Assembly: GCA_040007035.1 (NCBI GenBank)
Contig: JBDTVU010000041.1
Coordinates: 1-25,275 of the forward strand
DNA from: CAIWHR01 sp040007035
Lineage (GTDB): Bacteria; Pseudomonadota; Gammaproteobacteria; Burkholderiales; Casimicrobiaceae
Direction: 5' to 3'
DNA: 25,275 nt
Program-made: the position numbers and the translations under genes
Shown here: piece after piece, positions 14,665 through 22,905 of the stretch
Layout: every line of letters starts with the position of its first letter
Numbering within the stretch: the stretch's first letter is position 1
Notes under the pieces: generated by a model
Database searches by the model: none
Seen by the model: the letters and a program-made list of their open reading frames with translations, nothing else
What the model was told of the DNA's origin: nothing

Positions 14665-16098
14665 ATGACGCCAACACGCCTCGTCCTCGGCTGCGCCGCG
14701 CTCTTCGGACTCGCCTGGCTTGCCTCGTGCGGCAAGCCCGAGGCGCCGCCTGCGCCGAAGGTCGAGCCGCCGCAGGCCGCGGCACCGGCCGTCGACGCGG
14801 AGATGAAGAGGCTCGCCGGGGAAGTGTACGTCTATGCCTATCCGCTGGTGCTGACGGACGTCACGCGGGCGGTCGGCGCCGCCGGCGTGATGGCCGGCAC
14901 GTTTCGTCACGACCGCACGCTCCCCGATGTGTCGTCGACCGGCGTGGCGAGCCCGAATTCGGATTTCCTGTATTCGCAGGCGTGGCTTGACCTGTCGCAG
15001 GGCCCGGTGATCCTCTCCACGCCCGACACGCGCGGCCGTTACTATCTGGTCGCGATGCTCGGCGCCTGGACCAACGTGGTTGCCTCGCTGGGCACGAGAA
15101 CGACGGGCACGGCGAGCGGCAAGTTCGCGATTGTCGGCCCACATTGGAAGGGGAAATTGCCGGGCGGCGTTTTCGAGGTCCGGTCGCCGACGGAGCTCGC
15201 CTGGCTGTACGCGCGGATCCAGACCAACGGCGGATCCGATGTCGAAGCGGCGGCCCGCATCCAGAAGGAATTCAAGCTGGCGCCTCTGGCGGGCCATGGC
15301 AAGCCGATCGCGAAGTCCCGACCGGCAGGTCCCGCGGAATTGGGCGGCATTGACGTGAAGACCGCGCCGCGCGACCAGGTGGCGAAGATGGATGCAAACG
15401 CCTATTTCACCCGCTTGGCGATGCTTCTCGCCGGCAATCCGCCCGCCGAGGGCGACGCGCCGATGCGGGAGAAGATGAAGAAGCTCGGGATCGAGGCCGG
15501 ACATCCGTTCGAGGTCGGCAAGCTCGATCCGGCCGCCGCCCGAGGCGTTGAGGCAGGAGTGAAAGCCGCGCTCGACGCCATCACGTTCGCGGCGAGCCGA
15601 GGGCTCGGTGGGGACATCAGAAACGGCTGGACCGTCGATGTCGCCGTCGGCCGTTGGGGCACCGATTACGGCAAACGGGCGGTGGCGGCCTACGTCGGCC
15701 TGGGCATCAACGCGCCGGAGGACGCCGTCTTCATGGCGACCCACCTCGATGGGGGTGGACATCGCCTCGACGGCGCGAACCCGTACGTGCTGCACTTCGA
15801 CAAGGGCAAGGTTCCGCCTGCCGATGGGTTCTGGTCACTCAGCCTTTACGACGACGAGGAGCATTTCGCTGCCAACGCCCTCGACCGACACAATATCGGC
15901 AGCAACAGCCGGCTTCAGGCGAATGCGGACGGATCGCTCGACGTCTACATTGGGGCGGCCAGCCCCGGTCCGGGCAAGGAGTCCAACTGGCTGCCGGCGC
16001 CGAAGGGCAGCTTCAATCTCGTCCTGCGCATCTACTGGCCGAAGCCGGAGGTCATCGACGGGAAATGGACTGCGCCGGGAGTCAGAAACACGACGTGA
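14665..16098 (+). CDS. DUF1254/DUF1214 domain lipoprotein
   Basis: A 477-residue exported protein with a lipoprotein signal (LAWLASC, cysteine about residue 22) and a proline/alanine-rich linker to about residue 45. The N-terminal DUF1254 part includes YVYAYPLVLTDVTRA and SPNSDFLYSQAWLDLSQGP. The C-terminal DUF1214 part includes ADGFWSLSLYDDEEHFAANA and ends SFNLVLRIYWPKPEVIDGKW. The two domains commonly occur together in proteobacterial envelope proteins whose function is not established. The ATG at 14665 was chosen because it gives the lipoprotein signal directly; a GTG four codons earlier is possible. Base composition seems slightly less GC-rich than the neighbours. It lies between rsmE and the holA/rsmE remnants, in a block that looks inserted. 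Confidence 0.85.
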   Translation: MTPTRLVLGCAALFGLAWLASCGKPEAPPAPKVEPPQAAAPAVDAEMKRLAGEVYVYAYPLVLTDVTRAVGAAGVMAGTFRHDRTLPDVSSTGVASPNSDFLYSQAWLDLSQGPVILSTPDTRGRYYLVAMLGAWTNVVASLGTRTTGTASGKFAIVGPHWKGKLPGGVFEVRSPTELAWLYARIQTNGGSDVEAAARIQKEFKLAPLAGHGKPIAKSRPAGPAELGGIDVKTAPRDQVAKMDANAYFTRLAMLLAGNPPAEGDAPMREKMKKLGIEAGHPFEVGKLDPAAARGVEAGVKAALDAITFAASRGLGGDIRNGWTVDVAVGRWGTDYGKRAVAAYVGLGINAPEDAVFMATHLDGGGHRLDGANPYVLHFDKGKVPPADGFWSLSLYDDEEHFAANALDRHNIGSNSRLQANADGSLDVYIGAASPGPGKESNWLPAPKGSFNLVLRIYWPKPEVIDGKWTAPGVRNTT

Positions 16099-16273
16099 AT
16101 CGCGGTTCCGGCGCCGCGATGACGAGTCGGCCGCGGAATACATTCGATTCCCCGGCGAACGATCGTGGACGGGCGCAAACGGAGTCTTGCGGCGGATACG
16201 GTCGACAACGGGCGCTTCGCCCCCCGCCCGACTTGAATCCAACGCCGCCGCCTGGGCCGCTGACGTAGCGCGT

Positions 16274-17274
16274 CGGGCGTGACGGCTTGCCGGCGACGGC
16301 GAGCCCGACGGCGGTCAGTTCGTCCCAGGCGTTGCCGCGGCCGATGCCTTTCGCGAGCGCGTCGAGCCGCGACAGCGCGCGCAGCAGCGGCACGATATCG
16401 GCGGCGCGCAGGCGCTTCGCCGCGCGTTCGAGCGCGCCCTGCCGCTTGCCCCAGACGCGCGCGTTCCTGATCGCGGTGGCGACCGGCGTGCCGGCCGCGA
16501 CGGCGTCGACGACCGACGCCAGCGCGTGCAGGTCCTCGCCGAGCTGCCACAGCAGCAGTGGCATGCCCTCGCCCTCGGCCTTCAGTGCGGCGACGATCCG
16601 CACGACGCGCGCCGCGTCGCCGGAAAGCCACGCCTCGGAAAGCTGGAACACGTCGTAGCGCGCGACGTCGGCGACGGCGTGTTCGACGGCGTCGTGGGCG
16701 AGCTCGCCTTCGGGCAGTAGCAGCCCGAGTTTCTCGATCTCCTGCTGCGCCGCGAACAGGTTGCCCTCGCAGCGGTCGCCGAGGAACGCCAGCGTCTCGC
16801 GGCTCGCACGCTGCTTCTGCCGCCCGAGCCTTGTCGCGATCCACTGCGGCAGTTCGACGCGGTCGAGCGGGTAGACGGTGACCGCCACGCCCGCGCCGGT
16901 CAGCGCCGAGAACCACGCCGACGCCTGCGCCGCCTTGTCGAGGCGCGGCAACGTGACGAGCGTCACGTGGTCCGAATTCGGGTTCGCCGCGTACGCTTCG
17001 AGCGCCTTCGCGCCTTCGACGCCGGGCTTGCCAGTGGGGATCCGCAGGTCGACCAGCTTGCGGCCGCCGAAGAGTCCGATGTTCGCGTTGGCGGCCATGA
17101 ACGCGTCCCACTTGAAGCCCTGCTCGGCGACCAGCACCTCGCGCTCGTCGCAGCCGGCCTTTCGCGCTGCCGCCCGGATCGCGTCGCCGGCCTCGATCGC
17201 CAGCAGCGGCTCGTCGCCGTGGACGACGTAGATCGACGCGAGCGTGCGCTCGAGATGCGCGGCGAGCTGGTCGA
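16274..17274 (-). pseudogene. holA: Truncated duplicate of holA (DNA polymerase III delta)
   Basis: This 1001-bp segment is, as far as I can compare by eye, identical to 23730-24730. It encodes HolA residues 6-338 of 343 without interruption but lacks the first five codons and the last five codons plus the stop. At its 5' end it is fused to an antisense rsmE remnant across the six-base microhomology GGTCGA (17269-17274). At its 3' end the frame reads on for 63 foreign residues to a stop at 16082, overlapping the end of the DUF1254 gene. The open frame extends upstream to 17533, so a 483-residue chimera is possible on paper, but no ATG, GTG or TTG with a ribosome site lies near the fusion. I regard it as a non-functional copy; the intact gene is at 23712-24743. 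Perfect identity means the duplication is very recent or maintained by gene conversion, or is an assembly artefact. Confidence 0.85.
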
Positions 17275-17467
17275 ACGCGAAACGCCGCTCGCGGTGACGC
17301 TGGCCGTGCTGATCGGGCCGGAGGGCGGGTTGACCGAGCGCGAGATCGCCGCGGCAAGCGCCCACGGATTCGTCGCAGTCAGGCTGGGGCCGCGCGTCCT
17401 GCGCACGGAAACGGCGGGAACGGCGATCCTCGCCGCGGTCCAGATGATGGGCGGGGATTCCCGGTGA
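17269..17467 (+). pseudogene. rsmE: rsmE remnant with internal deletion
   Basis: Two pieces of rsmE are joined here. Bases 17269-17304 match 13929-13964, and 17301-17467 match 14279-14445. They are joined at the shared TGGC, which removes 318 bases (106 codons) in frame. The second piece differs from rsmE at about 15 of 167 positions, many of them third codon positions, so it diverged under selection as a coding gene before being truncated. The translation still reads VLIGPEGGLTEREIAA and RLGPRVLRTETAGTAIL and ends at a normal stop. The N-terminal two thirds of the gene are missing, so it cannot be a functional methyltransferase. Confidence 0.85.
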
Positions 17468-17525
17468 CGCCGTTCGCTCGCGTTCGTCGCGCTGCCGGCC
17501 GTCGTCTGGGACAGTCACCAGCGTC

Positions 17526-17546
17526 GCACCCACCCCGGGCGGGTGC
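17526..17546 (-). terminator. Hairpin after the last gene of the sugar-acid operon
   Basis: On the minus strand a nine-pair stem, GCACCCGCC with GGTGGGTGC (one G-U pair), and a CGG loop begin three bases after the stop codon of the enolase-superfamily gene. No U-run follows, so it may be a weak terminator or an mRNA 3'-end stabiliser. Confidence 0.45.
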
Positions 17547-17548
17547 CG

Positions 17549-18748
17549 TCACGCACTCCTGCTGACGCGGACGATCGCGTCGGCACGGCGCTCGACGTCG
17601 GGCAGCAGCTCGACGCCGAGCCCCGGTGCGTCGCCAATCGACACCGCGCCGCGGGTCACCACCGGCAGACCGCTCACCAGCTCGTTGTACCAGCCGGTGT
17701 AGAACGCCCGCACCGACTCCTGGATCAGCGCATTCCGCAGGTGCAGCGACAGGTGACAGGACGCCGCGTACACCACCGGCCCGGTGCAGTCGTGCGGCGC
17801 CACCGGGACGTGCCGGGCCTCGGCCAGCGCCGCGATCTTGCGCGCCTCGCTCAATCCGCCGCACCACGACAGGTCGAGCATCACCACGCCGGCGACGCCG
17901 GTCTCGAGGTATTCGCGGAACGAATGCGTGTAGGCCAGCGTCTCCGACGCGCAGATCCAGGCCTTGCTGTGCGGCGCGTAGTCGCGCAGGTCGCCGATGT
18001 TGTCGAGACGGAACGGGTCCTCGTGCCAGTAGGTGTCGAACTCGGCCAGACGCGCGGCGAGCTTCTTCGCCATCGGCAGGCTCCACAACGAATGAAACTC
18101 CACCATGATGTCCATCTTGTCGCCGACGGCGCGCCGGATGCGGGCAAACGGCTCCAGCGCCGTCGCGAGCTCCGCCGGGCTGATGTCGAGGCCGCCGGTG
18201 CGTTCCGCCGCAATGTCGAACGGCCAGATCTTCATGCCGGTGATGCCCTGCTCCAGCAGTGACAGCGCGAGCTCGTCGGCGCGGTTCAGGAACGCATCGA
18301 GATCCTCGTAGGGTCCGCCGGTCGCGCCGGCGTGCCAGTTGGCGACCGACTGCGCGCGCGCGTCGCGGATGTACTTGTAGCCGGCGCAGGTGTTGTAGAC
18401 GCGGATCGAATCGCGAGAGCGGCCGCCGAGCATGTCGGCCACCGGCTTGCCGTGCGCCTTGCCGAAGAGATCCCACAGCGCGATGTCGACCGCCGAGTTG
18501 CCGCGCGTCTCCACCCCGGCCGAGCGCCAGCCGAGGTAGTTGGCGAGCGCTCCGTTGATCGCCTCGATCCGCCCCGGATCGCGCCCGATGAGCTTCGGCG
18601 CAACGGTCTCATGCAGGTAGGCCTCGACGGCGGCGGCGCCCATGAAGGTCTCGCCCAGTCCCACCAACCCTTCGTCGGTGTGGAGCCGGACCCAGAGCAG
18701 GTTGGCGAACTCCGAAAGGCGCAGCGTTTCCAGCGCGGTGATCTTCAT
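17549..18748 (-). CDS. Enolase-superfamily (mandelate racemase/muconate lactonizing type) enzyme A
   Basis: A 399-residue enolase-superfamily enzyme with the N-terminal capping domain (about 1-125) and the barrel with its active-site ends. The second-strand catalytic lysine lies in GMKIWPFD, where the usual KxK is KxW. Metal-ligand positions appear as E in MVEFHSLW, E/D in WHEDPFR and E in CASETLAYT. The base histidine is in APHDCTGPV, with the paired Asp in VMLDLSWCGG. This lysine plus His-Asp arrangement fits acid-sugar dehydratases or racemases of the mandelate racemase subgroup. KIWPFD marks a recurrent uncharacterised group, so no substrate is named. The ATG at 18748 has GGGGAC five bases upstream and lies 31 bases after enzyme B; this is the last gene of the TRAP operon. 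Confidence 0.88.
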   Translation of the reverse strand: MKITALETLRLSEFANLLWVRLHTDEGLVGLGETFMGAAAVEAYLHETVAPKLIGRDPGRIEAINGALANYLGWRSAGVETRGNSAVDIALWDLFGKAHGKPVADMLGGRSRDSIRVYNTCAGYKYIRDARAQSVANWHAGATGGPYEDLDAFLNRADELALSLLEQGITGMKIWPFDIAAERTGGLDISPAELATALEPFARIRRAVGDKMDIMVEFHSLWSLPMAKKLAARLAEFDTYWHEDPFRLDNIGDLRDYAPHSKAWICASETLAYTHSFREYLETGVAGVVMLDLSWCGGLSEARKIAALAEARHVPVAPHDCTGPVVYAASCHLSLHLRNALIQESVRAFYTGWYNELVSGLPVVTRGAVSIGDAPGLGVELLPDVERRADAIVRVSRSA

Positions 18749-18779
18749 CGGCGTCCCCGGTTGGTGTTCGGTGTGCCGC

Positions 18780-19898
18780 TCAGCGCAGGGGCCGGGCGAA
18801 GCGCTCCAGCGCGGACGCCGTCGGCGTCGATCCCGCGCCGGGCAGTTCGGGGCGCGCGAACCAGCCGTCGTCGACGCGGATCGGCTCGACGAAGTGATCC
18901 TTGATCCACGGGATGTACTCCAGCACCGACGTCGCCGGATGCGCGTACGACAGGTGGACGTGCACCTGGCCCATGTCGCCGGCGTGTGCCGCCACCGGCA
19001 GGCGGCGCGAGTGCGCACTGTCGGCGACTTGCAGGAATTCCGTGATGCCGCCCAGACGGGTGACGTCCGGCTGCACGTAGTGGACGGCGCCGGCCGCGAG
19101 GAACGCCTCGAACGCGTCGGCGGTGTAGAGCTGCTCGCCCAGCGCGATCGGGATCGACGTGCTGCGTGCAAGCGCCGCGTGCGACGCGACGTCGTCGTAC
19201 CACAGCGGCTCCTCGAACCAGTGGACGTCGAAGGCTTCGGCCCGCGCACAGAACCGCTGGCAGGTCGGCAGGTCCCACTTGCCGTTGCCGTCGATCGCCA
19301 GCGTCGGCGCCGGACCGATCGCCTTGCGAACCGCTTCGAGCCGCTCGAGGTCGACGCCAGGCCGATCGTGCCCGACCTTGATCTTGACGCCGCGGAACCC
19401 GTCGACCTCGACCGCCCGCCGGCAGCCGTCGACCAGCGCCTGCAGGGAGAACGACAGCCAGCCGACGTCGGTGTTGTACGCCTGCAGCCGCTCGCGCAAC
19501 GGACCGCCCAGCAGGTGCCAGAGCGGGACGCCGGCAGCCTTGGCGCGCAGATCCCACAACGCGACGTCGACGGCGGCAAGCGCAAGCTGCGTGATGCCGG
19601 CGCGCCCGACCCACTGCAGTGCCGGTGCGCGGGCAAGCTTCAGCCACAGACGCCGACCCTCGCTCGCATCCTCGCCCTGCAGCAACGGGGCGTAGCAGTT
19701 GCCGATGCAGTCGGTGATCAGCCGATCGGAGGCGAGGTCGGCGTGGGTGCCGGTGAAGCCGTAGCCTTCGTGGCCGCCGCTGGTGCGCAAGCGGACACCG
19801 ACGACGCCCCAGTGCGTGATCCGGTGCGTCGAATCCGCGATCGCGTCGCGGTTCAACGGCATGTGCAGGATCAGCGGCTCGACCGCAATGATTTTCAT
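18780..19898 (-). CDS. Enolase-superfamily (mandelate racemase/muconate lactonizing type) enzyme B
   Basis: A 372-residue enolase-superfamily enzyme, only distantly similar to enzyme A next to it. It has the canonical KxK in GVKIKVGHD (about 171-179). Metal ligands are D in AIDGNGKWD, E in WFEEPLWYDD and E in LGEQLY. The base histidine is in AAHAGDMGQ, with D in VQPDVTRLGG as its partner. This is the full mandelate-racemase-type active site, expected to remove a proton next to a carboxylate and dehydrate or epimerise a sugar acid. The TRAP transporter genes directly upstream supply the presumed substrate. The ATG at 19898 has no strong ribosome site; a longer start at 19940 adds 14 residues, largely basic, that I consider leader. 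The gap to dctP is 76 bases. Confidence 0.88.
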   Translation of the reverse strand: MKIIAVEPLILHMPLNRDAIADSTHRITHWGVVGVRLRTSGGHEGYGFTGTHADLASDRLITDCIGNCYAPLLQGEDASEGRRLWLKLARAPALQWVGRAGITQLALAAVDVALWDLRAKAAGVPLWHLLGGPLRERLQAYNTDVGWLSFSLQALVDGCRRAVEVDGFRGVKIKVGHDRPGVDLERLEAVRKAIGPAPTLAIDGNGKWDLPTCQRFCARAEAFDVHWFEEPLWYDDVASHAALARSTSIPIALGEQLYTADAFEAFLAAGAVHYVQPDVTRLGGITEFLQVADSAHSRRLPVAAHAGDMGQVHVHLSYAHPATSVLEYIPWIKDHFVEPIRVDDGWFARPELPGAGSTPTASALERFARPLR

Positions 19899-19974
19899 CG
19901 TCAGCCCGCCGATGAAGCGCCGGGACGCGCGCCTGCGCATCCCGGCTCTGCCCGTTGCCGGGCCGGATGCAGCA

Positions 19975-20982
19975 TCAGCTGCGGCGGATCTTCGCCAGTT
20001 CGGCGTTCATCTTGTCGACGGTCTCCTTGCCGATCGTCGGCGTGTGCTTTTCGTAGACCGGCTTGACCGCGTCGCGCATGCGCTTCTGCTCGGCCGGGGT
20101 GATCTCGTTGACGGTCATCCCCTTGGTCTTCAGATCGCCCAGCGCCTTGTCCGACAGCGCGCGCGACACCTTGCGCTGCTCGTCGCGCCCCTGGATCGAG
20201 CAATCGGACAGCGTCTTCTGCTCGGCCGGCGAGAGCTTGTCCCAGAGCTGCTTCGAGTACAGCACCATGAACGGCGTATAGGCATGGCGGGTCACCGACA
20301 GGTACTTCTGCACTTCGTAGAACTTCGACGTGTCGATGGTGACGAACGGATTCTCCTGGCCGTCGATCGCCTTGGTCTCGAGCGCCGGGAACACCTCGCC
20401 GAACGCCATCGGCACCGGGTTGGCGCCCACGGTCTTGAAGGTGTCGAGGAACACGGTGTTCTGCATCACGCGCACCTTGAGGCCGGGGAAGTCCTCGACC
20501 CTGGTCACCGGCTTCTTCGAGTTGGTGAGGTTGCGGAATCCGTTTTCCCAGTAGGCGAGGTTGACGAGGCCCACCGTCTGCATCTTGTCGGAGATGTACT
20601 TGCCGAACTCGCCGTCGAGGATCGCGTCGGCCTCCTTCTCGTTGGAGAACAGGAACGGCAGATCGAACACGCCGAGGTCCGGCAGGATGCCGATCAGCGG
20701 CGAGGTCGACGTGATCACCATTTCCTGCGTTCCGGAGCGAAGCGACTGGGTCGCCTGCAGGTCGCCGCCGAGCGCGCCGCCCCAGAAACCCTGGATCTTC
20801 ATCTTGCCGCCGGACTTCTCGGTGGCGCAGGCGGCCATCTTCGCGACGCCGTTGCCGACCGGATGTTCCTGGTTGACGCCGTTGGACAGGCGGATCGTGC
20901 GTTCGGTGAACTGCGCCTGGGCAGGCAACGCGAGCGCCGCGGCGGCAATGCCGGCGGCGATGAGGGTCGGACGGAACTTCAT
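19975..20982 (-). CDS. dctP: TRAP transporter solute-binding protein
   Basis: A 335-residue periplasmic binding protein of the DctP family, which captures organic or sugar acids and passes them to the DctQM membrane complex. The signal peptide covers residues 1-23 (ALALPAQA, then QFTERT). Family landmarks follow: NQEHPVGNGVAKMA, FWGGALGGDLQATQSLRSG, FDLPFLFSNEKEAD and the carboxylate-binding region LKVRVMQNTVFLDTFKTVG with its conserved arginine. The start has AGGAGA about six bases upstream. The gene is 41 bases after dctM. Its partners are the two enolase-superfamily enzymes downstream, so a hydroxylated acid such as an aldonate, aldarate or uronate is likely; the exact ligand cannot be read from the sequence. 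Confidence 0.93.
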   Translation of the reverse strand: MKFRPTLIAAGIAAAALALPAQAQFTERTIRLSNGVNQEHPVGNGVAKMAACATEKSGGKMKIQGFWGGALGGDLQATQSLRSGTQEMVITSTSPLIGILPDLGVFDLPFLFSNEKEADAILDGEFGKYISDKMQTVGLVNLAYWENGFRNLTNSKKPVTRVEDFPGLKVRVMQNTVFLDTFKTVGANPVPMAFGEVFPALETKAIDGQENPFVTIDTSKFYEVQKYLSVTRHAYTPFMVLYSKQLWDKLSPAEQKTLSDCSIQGRDEQRKVSRALSDKALGDLKTKGMTVNEITPAEQKRMRDAVKPVYEKHTPTIGKETVDKMNAELAKIRRS

Positions 20983-21023
20983 GAGTATCTCCTGGGGACG
21001 GGGTGGCGCGCCCGCGCGCGCCT

Positions 21024-22319
21024 TCACCACTGGAATGGAAGGCCCATGAAGAGCCGGTACGGCCACATCACGAGCTGCGGGACGAAAATCAGCAGGAACA
21101 GGACGATCGACTGCGTGAACAGGAACGGGTTGACGCCGCGCATCACCTCGGTCATCGATACCCGGGCCACGCCGCTGACCACGTTCAGCACGATGCCCAC
21201 CGGCGGCGTGATCAGGCCGATGGCGTTGTTGATGATGAACAGCACGCCGAAATAGACCGGGTCGATGCCCGCCTGCTTGACCAGCGGCATCAGCACCGGC
21301 GTGAGGATCAGCACCGTCGGCGTGAAATCGAGCGCGGTGCCGACGATCAGGACCAGCATCATCATCGCGACCATCATCAGCGTCTTGTTGGCGATCAGCG
21401 GCTCGAGCACGCTGCCGAGCTCGCCGGGGATGTTGGCCTGCGTGATCAGCCACGAGGAAATGCCGCAGGCGGCGACCAGGAACATCACCACCGCGGTCAT
21501 CTTGGCGGCGGCCAGCACCACGTCGTAGAGCTGCGACAGCTTGAGTTCCTTGTAGATGAACACGCCGACGATCGCCGCATAGACGACCGCCACGACGGCT
21601 GCCTCGGTGGGCGTGGCCCAGCCGAAGCGGATCGAGCCCAGCACGAAGATCGGCATCACCAGCGCAAACGCGCCGTCACGCAGCGTTTGCAGCCGATGCG
21701 TCCAGCTCCGGCGAGGCATCGTGGTCAGCGTCTCCTTGCGCGACACCCACCACCAGGCGACGAACAGCGACAGGCCGAGCAGAACCCCGGGAACGACGCC
21801 GGCGACGAACAGCCGCGGAATCGAGACGTTGGCGGCGACGCCGAAGACGACAAACCCGATCGACGGCGGGATCACCGGCGCGACGATTCCTCCAGCGGCG
21901 ATCAGGCCCGCCGAGCGCGGAATGTTGTAGCCGGCTTCGCGCATCATCGGGATCAGGATCGCGGCGAGCGCTGCGGTGTCCGCAGCGGCCGAGCCCGACA
22001 GCGAGGCCATGATGATGGCGGCGACGATCGCCACGTAGCCGAGGCCGCCGTGCCGATGGCCGATCAGCGCCAGCGCGAAGTTGACGATCCGCTTCGACAG
22101 CCCGCCCGCGTTCATCAACTCGCCGGCGAGCAGGAAGAAGGGGATCGCGAGCAGGACGAACGAGTCGGCACCGTCGAGGATCTTCTGGGCGACGATCTGG
22201 CTGTCGTAGATGCCCAGATAAGTCATCAGCGCGATGCCGCAGATGACCAGCGCGAACGCGACCGGCACACCGATCGCCATCGCCCCCATCAGCGACACCA
22301 GGAAGATGGTGACGGTCAT
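21024..22319 (-). CDS. dctM: TRAP transporter large permease
   Basis: A 431-residue, about 12-segment inner-membrane protein of the DctM family, the subunit that moves the substrate in exchange for sodium ions. Typical motifs are DSFVLLAIPFFLLAGELMN (about 52-70), SLSGSAAADTAAL (about 106-118), GIVAPVIPPSIGFVVFG (about 143-159) and NNAIGLITPPVGIVLNV near the end, the pseudo-repeated helical hairpins of this transporter fold. Length is normal. It begins 22 bases after dctQ; dctP follows after 41 bases. Confidence 0.95.
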   Translation of the reverse strand: MTVTIFLVSLMGAMAIGVPVAFALVICGIALMTYLGIYDSQIVAQKILDGADSFVLLAIPFFLLAGELMNAGGLSKRIVNFALALIGHRHGGLGYVAIVAAIIMASLSGSAAADTAALAAILIPMMREAGYNIPRSAGLIAAGGIVAPVIPPSIGFVVFGVAANVSIPRLFVAGVVPGVLLGLSLFVAWWWVSRKETLTTMPRRSWTHRLQTLRDGAFALVMPIFVLGSIRFGWATPTEAAVVAVVYAAIVGVFIYKELKLSQLYDVVLAAAKMTAVVMFLVAACGISSWLITQANIPGELGSVLEPLIANKTLMMVAMMMLVLIVGTALDFTPTVLILTPVLMPLVKQAGIDPVYFGVLFIINNAIGLITPPVGIVLNVVSGVARVSMTEVMRGVNPFLFTQSIVLFLLIFVPQLVMWPYRLFMGLPFQW

Positions 22320-22341
22320 GGCAGCGCGGCTCCGCGTCGCG

Positions 22342-22905
22342 TCATTCGAGGCCCCGCTTGATGTGCGCCGCCTCGTCCAGCTCGAACGTGCCGGCGAAGA
22401 TGGCGAGCTCGCGCTCGGTCACATTCCCGGTGAACGCCCGCAGCAGCCGCATCAGCACCATCAGCCCGATGGCGACGCTGGTGAAGTAGCCGACACCGAA
22501 CACCCACAGCATCGAGATGCCGGTGACGGTCGCGACGTTGCTCGCATTGACGGCGGCCTGCTGCAACGTGCCCCAGAAGAACACCGCGCAGCAGAACAGG
22601 ATCAGCGCGTCCGAGGTCACCATGCAGGCGAGCCTTCCGTTGCGCCCGAACTTTCCGACCAGCATGTCGACGCCGAGGTGCAGGTGCTCGCGCATCACGA
22701 CGACGGCGCCGATGAAGGTCAGCCAGACGAAGAAGAAACGGGACATCTCCTCGGAAACGTCGATGCCGGAGTCGACGGTCCAGCGCAGGACGACGTTGCC
22801 GAACACCATCAGCACCATCGCCGACAGCAGAACGACCATCAGCCGCTCGAGATAGAGGAAGAACTTCGCCTCGAGCTTCGCGAGGCCGTCCGGCAGCATG
22901 TTCAA
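22342..22905 (-). CDS. dctQ: TRAP transporter small permease
   Basis: A 187-residue small TRAP subunit with four membrane segments (about residues 22-43, 57-75, 94-115, 130-155), which scaffolds the DctM permease. Recognisable features are the EEMSRFFFVWLTFIGAVVVM block and the charged HLGVDML region. The start is a TTG at 22905, whose first bases overlap the gntR stop codon (TTGA). This is chosen over the ATG two codons later (22899) because GGAGGT lies exactly six bases before the TTG but twelve before the ATG. The C-terminal tail (about 157-187) is charged and longer than in some family members. Confidence 0.9.
   Translation of the reverse strand: MNMLPDGLAKLEAKFFLYLERLMVVLLSAMVLMVFGNVVLRWTVDSGIDVSEEMSRFFFVWLTFIGAVVVMREHLHLGVDMLVGKFGRNGRLACMVTSDALILFCCAVFFWGTLQQAAVNASNVATVTGISMLWVFGVGYFTSVAIGLMVLMRLLRAFTGNVTERELAIFAGTFELDEAAHIKRGLE

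Noticed and set aside
16210..16245. tRNA 3'-end-like GGATTCAAGTC sequence on the minus strand near the holA copy
   Set aside because: No acceptor, anticodon or D-arm can be assembled around it, so it is not a tRNA or a convincing att fragment.
16099..16273. Possible small gene of about 49 codons (16119-16268) between the DUF1254 gene and the holA copy
   Set aside because: Proline/arginine-rich, no ribosome site, no resemblance to any family, and it lies in a rearranged scar.
16082..17533. 483-codon chimeric frame through the holA copy
   Set aside because: The frame is open, but its N-terminal 85 codons are antisense to the rsmE remnant and its tail is unrelated sequence. There is no start codon with a ribosome site near the HolA part. 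Kept as a pseudogene rather than a fusion gene.
21003..22361. 452-codon plus-strand frame opposite dctM
   Set aside because: Composition dominated by His, Arg, Asp and Gln, typical of the complement of membrane-protein codons; dctM on the other strand is unmistakable.
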